This document shows positions 1-4,144 of a DNA stretch of 6,371 nt, one piece after another. The notes under the pieces are model-generated. The model did not search any database and was not told where the DNA came from. It worked only from the letters and a program-made list of their open reading frames with translations. The stretch is taken from positions 1 through 6,371 of the forward strand of contig VFKK01000200.1 of assembly GCA_009885605.1 (NCBI GenBank). Reading direction: 5' to 3'. How positions within the stretch are numbered: position 1 is the stretch's first letter; each line of letters begins with the position of its first letter. Both the position numbers and the translations under genes were made by a program. This stretch comes from Cyclobacteriaceae bacterium. GTDB taxonomy: Bacteria; Bacteroidota; Bacteroidia; Cytophagales; Cyclobacteriaceae.

Positions 1-161
1 TCTACGCAGACATAAAATTTGCAGAAATAGATACCAACTTCAGACAATACAGAAGTAATCAGGGAGTGAGATTTACGGTTAAATACAATTTTTCCAAAGG
101 AGAAAGCTTCCGAGTGAAAAGTGATTCAGGAAGTTCTGAGGAAAGAAAACGATTGGATTAA
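1..161 (+). CDS. C-terminal end of an outer-membrane beta-barrel protein (5' partial)
   Basis: The third forward frame is open from the window edge to TAA at 159-161 and gives 52 residues. It has amphipathic strand-like stretches (VRFTVKYNF) and a charged C-terminal tail (KGESFRVKSDSGSSEERKRLD). This pattern, an alternating aromatic strand ending in YNF followed by KGxxxxVK and an acidic/basic tail, is what I associate with the large TonB-receptor-like outer-membrane beta-barrel proteins of Bacteroidota (OMP_b-brl_3 type with a carboxypeptidase-regulatory-like N-terminal domain). The plug and most of the barrel lie outside the window, so the substrate and exact family cannot be judged. A probable terminator follows at 198-231, so this gene is likely transcribed separately from tatD. 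The reading frame is secure; the family call is an inference from the tail alone. Confidence 0.6.
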   Translation, partial: YADIKFAEIDTNFRQYRSNQGVRFTVKYNFSKGESFRVKSDSGSSEERKRLD

Positions 162-197
162 TTTGAAAGGATTAAACCAAGTGGAATAAATTAATGT

Positions 198-231
198 GAA
201 AGCCGTGAATCAGTTTCCGGCCTTCTCTTTT
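198..231 (+). terminator. Probable Rho-independent terminator after the outer-membrane protein gene
   Basis: GAAAGCCG (198-205) can pair with CGGCCTTC (218-225), giving seven pairs and one A/C mismatch around a 12-nt loop. TCTTTT follows at 226-231. It lies 37 bases after the stop of the outer-membrane protein and before the tatD start, where a terminator would be expected. The U-tract is short and interrupted, so strength is uncertain. Confidence 0.5.
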
Positions 232-261
232 AGAAAATCATAGAAAAGAAGATATTTCAGG

Positions 262-884
262 ATGAAGTTTTTGGATCTCCATACCCATCAAATCGAAAGT
301 GAAGAGGGAATTTTCAGCTTAAAGTCAGATTTCAGAATTCCGGTTATTTTTCGGCAGGATTGCATCCCTGGTTTTTGAAAGAAGATTGGCAGGAGAGTTT
401 TGACCGGATAAAGGAAATCGCTAATAACCCAAGGTGCCTTGCAATTGGTGAATCAGGTTTTGACCGGTTAAAAGGACCCGGGATTTCCAACCAAAAAGCA
501 GCTTTTCAAGCTCAGGCTGAATTGGCTGCCACATTAAATATTCCCCTGATTTTACACTGTGTCAAAGGCCATGACCTCTTGCTTGAGTTTTTGAAAAGTG
601 AGAAAAACCTTCCCAATATCATATGGCATGGGTTTAATCAAAATCCCAAGTTGGCCATCCAATTACTTGATTTTCCTGTTTCTTTTTCCTTTGGAAGAGC
701 GGGGTTTATTTCCGGTTCTAGTGCTTTCTATTGGCTCAAATCCTGTCCTTTGGATAGAATCTTTCTGGAAACAGACGATTCGGAGTTGGAAATTTATTCG
801 ATTTATCAGGCATCATCCCTACTTTTGCAGCTCTCTGAGGAAGACCTTGGCAAACTGGAATCGAATTTCAAACAGAAAAATAGC
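262..884 (+). pseudogene. tatD: TatD-family metal-dependent hydrolase, frameshifted
   Basis: TatD proteins are TIM-barrel metallohydrolases (3'-5' DNase or related phosphoesterase activity) in the cytoplasm. The natural start is ATG 262, giving MKFLDLHTHQ with the metal-binding HxH at 280-288. That frame stops at TGA after only 38 codons. The rest of the protein is in the next frame: GYFSAGLHPWFL from about 342, the metal-ligand Glu in IGESGFD (codon 450-452), LILHC, WHGF, and the terminal FLETD (Asp codon 774-776). All expected TatD motifs are present, but they sit in two frames, with the break somewhere in 318-342, consistent with loss of one base. There is no stop before tcdA, so the tail (QLSEEDLGKLESNFKQKN) reads straight into it. 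This could be a true pseudogene, a sequencing error, or, less likely, a -1 frameshifted gene. An automatic caller may instead start at TTG 360 and report a 416-residue TatD-TcdA fusion lacking HxH. Confidence 0.75.
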
Positions 885-1610
885 ATGAGTGAGTTTACCT
901 GGCTAAGCCGGACAGAATTAATTACGGGTCGGGCAGGATTGGAAAAACTTGCCAAAAAGCATGTATTGATCGTTGGACTCGGAGGAGTGGGTTCATTCGC
1001 AGCAGAGTTTATCGGCAGATCCGGGATCGGTGAAATGACAATCATTGATGGTGATGTGGTGGATATCACCAATGTCAATCGGCAACTCCCCGCTAGCCAA
1101 AAAAACATTGGACAGTCAAAAGCTGAATGGATTGAGGAGCGATTGCTTTCGATCAATCCTAATCTGAATATCCACACTATCAAACTGTTTATGCGTCCCG
1201 AAGCGATGACTTCACTGTTACAGGAGAATGAATATGATTACGTAGTGGATTGCATTGACAGCTTTACACCAAAGGTTCATCTGATCGAAGGAGCTATTAA
1301 AAGAGGTTTTCCCTTGGTAAGTTCTATGGGTCCCGGTGGAAAAAAAGACCCAACGCAAATTCGTGTGGTAGATATTTCAGAAACTTTCGAGTGCAAACTG
1401 GCTCATTACGTCAGGAAAAATTTGCGAGCCCGTGGAATAAACAGTGGGTTTAAAGCAGTTTTTTCCACCGAAAAAAGTTTAAAAGAAAGTCTGATTATGA
1501 CTGACGGGGCGAACTTCAAGAAGTCGGCATACAGTACAATGTCCTTTCTTCCGGCAGCGTTTGGCTGCGCTTGTGCCGCTGCGGTTATCAATGATTTACT
1601 TGATTTCTAA
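885..1610 (+). CDS. tcdA: tRNA threonylcarbamoyladenosine dehydratase (TcdA/CsdL, E1-like)
   Basis: TcdA uses ATP to cyclise N6-threonylcarbamoyladenosine at tRNA position 37 (t6A to ct6A), fine-tuning decoding of ANN codons. The 241-residue protein shows the ThiF/MoeB/E1 Rossmann fold: the nucleotide-binding loop GLGGVG at 31-36, IDGD (53-57) and NVNRQ (63-67) with the conserved Arg, IGQSK (75-79) with the conserved Lys, and VVDCID at 120-125. These are followed by the TcdA-type segment SMGPGGKKDPTQI. It is somewhat shorter than the E. coli protein, as I would expect for Bacteroidota members. ATG 885 is chosen because MSEFTWLSRTELITG is the usual TcdA N-terminus. No Shine-Dalgarno sequence is visible. 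The frame is also open upstream into tatD without a stop, so a TatD-TcdA fusion product is possible but is not needed to explain the domain. It ends 2 bp from the end of the convergent MaoC gene. Confidence 0.92.
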   Translation: MSEFTWLSRTELITGRAGLEKLAKKHVLIVGLGGVGSFAAEFIGRSGIGEMTIIDGDVVDITNVNRQLPASQKNIGQSKAEWIEERLLSINPNLNIHTIKLFMRPEAMTSLLQENEYDYVVDCIDSFTPKVHLIEGAIKRGFPLVSSMGPGGKKDPTQIRVVDISETFECKLAHYVRKNLRARGINSGFKAVFSTEKSLKESLIMTDGANFKKSAYSTMSFLPAAFGCACAAAVINDLLDF

Positions 1611-1612
1611 GA

Positions 1613-2077
1613 TTAGTTGAAGTGGTACAGGAAGATTAGAATTCCTGAGAAAGCAGGTTTTTTTTGATCCTTGATTTCCAATTTGACTTCAACTTCAGCT
1701 TTTACCGTTCCGCGGAGATTTGCGATATTTTTAAGTTTAGCCACCAATCGAACTTGATCAGTGACCAATACCGGATTTGAAAAGCGAAGTGTTTCAATTC
1801 CATAATTGATCATCATTTTCAAGTTTTGAACTTCAACGATTTGCTCCCAAAGATGAGGTACAATACTTAGGGTCAGATAGCCGTGAGCAATGGTATTTCC
1901 AAAAGCTCCTTCGATTTTGGCACGCTCGGGATCCGTATGAATCCATTGGTGATCATGAGTAGCTTCTGCGAATAGATTAATTTGATTTTGAGTGATTTGA
2001 AAAAAGGCAGAGGCACCGAGATCTTGTCCGTTATATTTTTCAAAATCTTCAAAACTTCCAATGATGATAGGGCCCAT
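1613..2077 (-). CDS. MaoC-like (R)-specific enoyl-CoA hydratase / dehydratase
   Basis: This 154-residue single hot-dog-fold protein resembles MaoC/NodN-type (R)-specific 2-enoyl-CoA hydratases, which hydrate trans-2-enoyl-CoA in fatty-acid metabolism. The hydratase motif is clear: FAEATHDHQWIHTDPERA, with the Asp and His of the D-x4-H catalytic pair, followed by FGNTIAHGYLTLSIVP, the oxyanion/AHG segment. The later strands FSNPVLVTDQVRLVAKL and a C-terminal FLYHFN complete the fold. The start at ATG 2077 gives MGPIIIGSFEDFEKYNGQDLG, the usual N-terminus. A longer frame from TTG 2119 exists, but it would begin upstream of a plausible promoter -7 element and adds 14 residues with no family likeness. 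The gene is monocistronic here, convergent with tcdA (2-bp gap) and divergent from the methyltransferase. The physiological substrate is not evident. Confidence 0.88.
   Translation of the reverse strand: MGPIIIGSFEDFEKYNGQDLGASAFFQITQNQINLFAEATHDHQWIHTDPERAKIEGAFGNTIAHGYLTLSIVPHLWEQIVEVQNLKMMINYGIETLRFSNPVLVTDQVRLVAKLKNIANLRGTVKAEVEVKLEIKDQKKPAFSGILIFLYHFN
1628..1665. terminator. Possible tcdA terminator inside the 3' end of the MaoC gene
   Basis: CAGGAA (1628-1633) pairs perfectly with TTCCTG (1642-1647) around an 8-nt loop. The same CCTG (1644-1647) can instead pair with CAGG (1654-1657), which is directly followed by eight T at 1658-1665. Because the genes converge with almost no gap, a plus-strand terminator would have to lie inside the opposing gene. 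The stems are short and the sequence is also coding, so this may be coincidence. Confidence 0.3.
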
Positions 2078-2100
2078 TAATTTTTTATTTGTTAAAAGTT

Positions 2101-2132
2101 CAAAATAGGGGGTTTTCAATGGAATTTACAAA
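2101..2132 (-). promoter_or_regulatory. Candidate Bacteroidota-type promoter for the MaoC gene
   Basis: Read on the minus strand there is TTTG (2132-2129), then 21 nt, then TATTTTG (2107-2101). This resembles the Bacteroidota sigma-ABfr pattern TTTG...TAnnTTTG, with one base fewer in the -7 element. Transcription would begin near 2094, leaving a short leader before ATG 2077, which favours that start codon. The match is imperfect. Confidence 0.3.
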
Positions 2133-2151
2133 TGAATAATCCAACCAAGAG

Positions 2152-2185
2152 TTTACCATGAAAAGCTTTTTTAAATTCAATTTTG
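2152..2185 (+). promoter_or_regulatory. Weak candidate promoter for the methyltransferase-mtgA unit
   Basis: CAATTTTG (2178-2185) differs from the Bacteroidota -7 consensus TAnnTTTG at one position. TTTA (2152-2155) lies 22 nt upstream, where TTTG would be expected. It is placed 21 nt before ATG 2207 in the divergent intergenic region (2078-2206). Such near matches are common in AT-rich DNA, so support is limited. Confidence 0.22.
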
Positions 2186-2206
2186 AAACCGAACTAAAGG
2201 CTAACA

Positions 2207-3001
2207 ATGTCCAAATACCTTCATGGCTTTATTCCCGAAGAACAGCAACGCCTGATCGATCAGGCAGGGATCTTAGGTTCTTTAATTTATCCCCGCATTG
2301 ATTTTTCTGATTGTAATCACCTTCTGGAAATAGGAAGCGGTGTTGGAGCGCAGACAGCGGTTTTGCTGAAGCTTTTTCCTGATTTGCATATCACTTGTGT
2401 GGATTATTCGGAATCTCAATTGGAGAAGGCCAGGAAAAATCTCGAGCAGTATTCTACTCGGGTTAGCTTTATTTGTCAGGATGCCAAGCAACTGCAATTA
2501 CCGAGAAAATATGATTGCGTTTTCATTTGCTGGGCTTTGGAACATATTTCTGAACCTGTTGAAGTGTTGAAAGGGATGAAAAAATACTTGTTGCCTGGCG
2601 CTAAAATCCGGATTACGGAGGTTTTCAATTCTAGCTTTTTCTTTTTTCCGGTCCTTCCCACATTGCAGCAATATTATTGTGCATATAATGAGTTTCAGGT
2701 TAGCCTGGGAGGTGATCCAGATGTGGGGGCCAAGCTTGGAAATATGCTAAAAGAAGCGGGAAACACCGGTATTGAGCTTTCACATGGTGGATTTCATTTG
2801 GATCAAACAAATCCCGATGATCTAAGGAAAATCATCACTTACTGGAAAGAGTTGATGAAAAGCGGTGCAAATGCAATGATTCAAGCGGGAGTAATTTCTA
2901 AAAAGGAAGTCATTAGCATGGAAAATGACTTGGATCAAATTGCTAAAGATGAAAATGCCGTTTTTTTCTACCAATTTGTGCAGGCAAAAGCGACTCTTTA
3001 A
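2207..3001 (+). CDS. Class I SAM-dependent methyltransferase, substrate unknown
   Basis: The 264-residue protein has the Rossmann-fold motifs of class I methyltransferases: motif I LLEIGSGVG at 39-47 for SAM binding, the acidic residue at the end of strand 2 in CVDYS (Asp66), CQDAKQL (Asp92) contacting the adenine side, and YDCVFICWALEHI at 102-114 as motif IV, followed by LKGMKKYLLPGAKI. The second half holds an aromatic patch (FFFF at 144-147) and a helical C-terminal substrate lid around GGDPDVGAKLGNMLKEAG. There is no signal peptide, so it is presumably cytosolic. ATG 2207 is preceded by AAAGG at a spacing of 6, a weak ribosome site. It ends 9 bp before mtgA and is probably cotranscribed with it. 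The motifs do not reveal whether the substrate is a small molecule, lipid or quinone, and linkage to mtgA is not proof of a cell-wall role. Confidence 0.85.
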   Translation: MSKYLHGFIPEEQQRLIDQAGILGSLIYPRIDFSDCNHLLEIGSGVGAQTAVLLKLFPDLHITCVDYSESQLEKARKNLEQYSTRVSFICQDAKQLQLPRKYDCVFICWALEHISEPVEVLKGMKKYLLPGAKIRITEVFNSSFFFFPVLPTLQQYYCAYNEFQVSLGGDPDVGAKLGNMLKEAGNTGIELSHGGFHLDQTNPDDLRKIITYWKELMKSGANAMIQAGVISKKEVISMENDLDQIAKDENAVFFYQFVQAKATL

Positions 3002-3010
3002 ACCCTCTTT

Positions 3011-3706
3011 ATGAAGCTAGTTCGTACGATTTGGAGAATTTTCTGGAAGACCACCATGTGGTTTTTTATTGTTTCCATAGGTCTTACTATTATCTATCGA
3101 TTTGTACCTGTGCCGATTACACCGTTAATGGTGATTCGCTTGGTTGAGCAGACTTTTGATCCTGAAAAGAAGGTTCGACTTTATAAAGATTGGGTTCCCA
3201 TTTCAGAAATCTCTAGGAATGCACCTCAGGCTGTATTTGCAGCCGAGGATCAGAAATTTATGACCCATAAAGGCTTTGATTTTGAAGCAATGGAGAAAGC
3301 CTGGGAAAATAATAAGAAAGGCAAGCGGATTAAGGGCGCCAGTACAATTACGCAGCAGACTGTGAAGAATGTGTTTCTCTGGCCCGGAAGAAGTTATCTC
3401 CGAAAAGGATTAGAAGCGTATTTTACCGTCCTGGTAGAATTACTTTGGTCCAAAGAAAGAATCATGGAGGTCTACCTCAATGTAATTGAAATGGGAGATG
3501 GTATTTATGGAATTGAAGCAGCTTCTCAGGCTTATTATAAAAAACCTGCTGCGAAACTCAACAGGAATCAAGCTGCAATGATAGCCGCTGTATTGCCTAA
3601 TCCAATTCGATGGACACCCGCCAGGCCAACAGGATATATTCGGGGAAGACAAGCATGGATTATGCGACAGATGAATAATCTTGAGCCCTTAGGCCTTGGT
3701 GTCTGA
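3011..3706 (+). CDS. mtgA: Monofunctional biosynthetic peptidoglycan glycosyltransferase (GT51)
   Basis: MtgA polymerises glycan strands from lipid II at the periplasmic face of the inner membrane, without a transpeptidase domain. The 231-residue length is typical. Residues about 15-32 form an N-terminal membrane anchor after a basic start (MKLVRTIWRIFWK). GT51 motifs follow in order: AAEDQKFMTHKGFD (77-90) with catalytic Glu79, KGASTITQQTVKN (108-120), RKGLEAYFTVLVE (131-143), and KERIMEVYLNVIEMG (148-162) leading into YGIEAASQAYY. No penicillin-binding domain follows, which separates it from class A PBPs. The 9-bp gap to the upstream methyltransferase suggests cotranscription. The start ATG 3011 has no Shine-Dalgarno sequence, which is normal in this phylum. 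The gene ends facing the AT-rich DnaA-box region. Confidence 0.95.
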   Translation: MKLVRTIWRIFWKTTMWFFIVSIGLTIIYRFVPVPITPLMVIRLVEQTFDPEKKVRLYKDWVPISEISRNAPQAVFAAEDQKFMTHKGFDFEAMEKAWENNKKGKRIKGASTITQQTVKNVFLWPGRSYLRKGLEAYFTVLVELLWSKERIMEVYLNVIEMGDGIYGIEAASQAYYKKPAAKLNRNQAAMIAAVLPNPIRWTPARPTGYIRGRQAWIMRQMNNLEPLGLGV

Positions 3707-3759
3707 TTAGTAGGGCAATTGGATTTTCATCGTTAAAATTTAATTTTTTTAAGAGCAAC

Positions 3760-3789
3760 CCCTGAAAAAGTAACTGGCGGTTTTTAGGG
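3760..3789 (+). terminator. Possible terminator hairpin downstream of mtgA
   Basis: CCCTGAAAAA (3760-3769) can pair with TTTTTAGGG (3781-3789), leaving one bulged G and an 11-nt loop. ATCAATTTTT follows, so the U-tract is delayed. It lies 53 bases after the mtgA stop. The weak A/T inner stem makes it an uncertain terminator. Confidence 0.3.
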
Positions 3790-3818
3790 ATCAATTTTTA
3801 ATGAATTTCGTGTTTGGA

Positions 3819-3921
3819 CTAAAAAATGAAAACCAAATTTTCTTTTAAATTTTCCTCAGGGCAAGCTATTTTTAGAAGGATAAGTTCATAAAAAAATTTG
3901 GATCAAAATCTTCATTTTTAG
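3819..3921. repeat. Imperfect long inverted repeat next to the DnaA boxes
   Basis: The left arm 3819-3841 contains CTAAAAAATGAA followed by CCAAATTTT. The right arm 3893-3921 contains AAAATTTGG followed by TTCATTTTTAG, the reverse complement of the left elements except for one A. The arms are separated by 51 bases, and the right arm has a few extra bases between its two blocks. CCAAATTTT occurs a third time at 4122-4130 in direct orientation. The repeat sits just left of the DnaA boxes, between convergent genes. Its function is unknown; it could be a structural part of an origin or chance in AT-rich DNA. Confidence 0.45.
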
Positions 3922-3955
3922 CCTGTATTCCATGATTATAAAATGCAAGTTTTTT

Positions 3956-3964
3956 TTATCCACA
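3956..3964 (+). promoter_or_regulatory. DnaA box 1, perfect TTATCCACA
   Basis: An exact match to the high-affinity DnaA box, lying at the end of a T-rich run (3950-3957). First of a tandem pair with a 20-bp period. Confidence 0.8.
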
Positions 3965-3975
3965 ATTTCAATTAT

Positions 3976-3984
3976 TTATCCACA
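3976..3984 (+). promoter_or_regulatory. DnaA box 2, perfect TTATCCACA
   Basis: An exact match in the same orientation as box 1 and in identical flanking sequence (T before, ATTTCAA after). Confidence 0.8.
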
Positions 3985-4051
3985 ATTTCAAAAACATCCG
4001 TCTTAAATCACTGAAAATCAGTTATATAAAAGATAATTTGAAAGGTAGATT

Positions 4052-4060
4052 TGTGGATAA
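4052..4060 (-). promoter_or_regulatory. DnaA box 3, perfect, inverted
   Basis: TGTGGATAA on the plus strand is the exact reverse complement of TTATCCACA. It overlaps a small palindrome, TGGAT-A-ATCCA (4054-4064). It faces boxes 1 and 2 across about 67 bp of AT-rich DNA. A weaker two-mismatch box, AGTGGACAA, lies at 4105-4113 in the same orientation. Confidence 0.8.
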
Positions 4061-4144
4061 TCCAAGCTAACTTAAAAAAATGCACCTAAAAAAATCAGTT
4101 GAAAAGTGGACAATTAATTTTCCAAATTTTATTCTATAATCGAT

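Larger units (their letters stand above)
3955..3991 (+). repeat. Two 17-bp direct repeats, each carrying a DnaA box
   Basis: TTTATCCACAATTTCAA occurs at 3955-3971 and again, identical, at 3975-3991, separated by TTA. The period is 20 bp, about two helical turns, so DnaA molecules on the two copies would face the same side of the helix. Each copy contains one perfect TTATCCACA. Confidence 0.85.
3819..4130. other. oriC: Candidate replication origin (oriC) or other DnaA-binding region
   Basis: The intergenic stretch 3707-4144 has no credible gene. It contains three perfect matches to the DnaA box TTATCCACA: 3956-3964 and 3976-3984 on the plus strand and 4052-4060 on the minus strand. Between the direct pair and the inverted box lies AT-rich DNA (30 G/C among the 120 bases of 3961-4080), including TTATATAAAAGATAATTT at 4022-4039, a possible unwinding element. 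A long inverted repeat (3819-3921) flanks the boxes. Both neighbouring genes end here, so promoter regulation by DnaA is an unlikely reason for the boxes. A DnaA-box cluster plus an AT-rich element is how bacterial origins are recognised, and in Bacteroidota oriC need not be next to dnaA. A DnaA-titrating locus or a box cluster of other function remains possible. Confidence 0.6.

Noticed and set aside
221..252. Second hairpin CTTCTCTTTT / AAAAGAAG overlapping the first terminator, as an attenuator
   Set aside because: It needs a bulge and is built from A/T-rich runs, and there is no leader peptide or regulatory context.
318..326. Programmed -1 frameshifting signal in tatD
   Set aside because: CTTAAAG is not a proper X-XXY-YYZ heptamer, and I see no strong downstream hairpin or upstream stimulator; a mutation or sequence error is simpler.
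598..1183. Overlapping frames on both strands inside tatD and tcdA (for example 598-888 plus and 806-1183 minus)
   Set aside because: Their translations are low in family likeness, and they lie across conserved TatD/TcdA coding sequence; they are shadows.
3685..3716. GCCCT/AGGGC hairpin across the mtgA stop codon as a terminator
   Set aside because: The 5-bp stem has a 22-nt loop and no T-tract follows.
3819..3921. Inverted repeat as the ends of an insertion element
   Set aside because: Only 51 bases separate the arms, there is no transposase, and no target-site duplication was seen.
3955..3991. Start of a CRISPR-like array
   Set aside because: There are only two repeats, 17 bp long with a 3-bp gap; there are no spacers and no cas genes. 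DnaA boxes explain them better.
4010..4045. dif-like XerCD site around TTATATAAAAG in the convergent region
   Set aside because: One half resembles a XerD arm (TTATrTAAA), but no XerC arm ending in ATAA is found at the proper 6-bp spacing.
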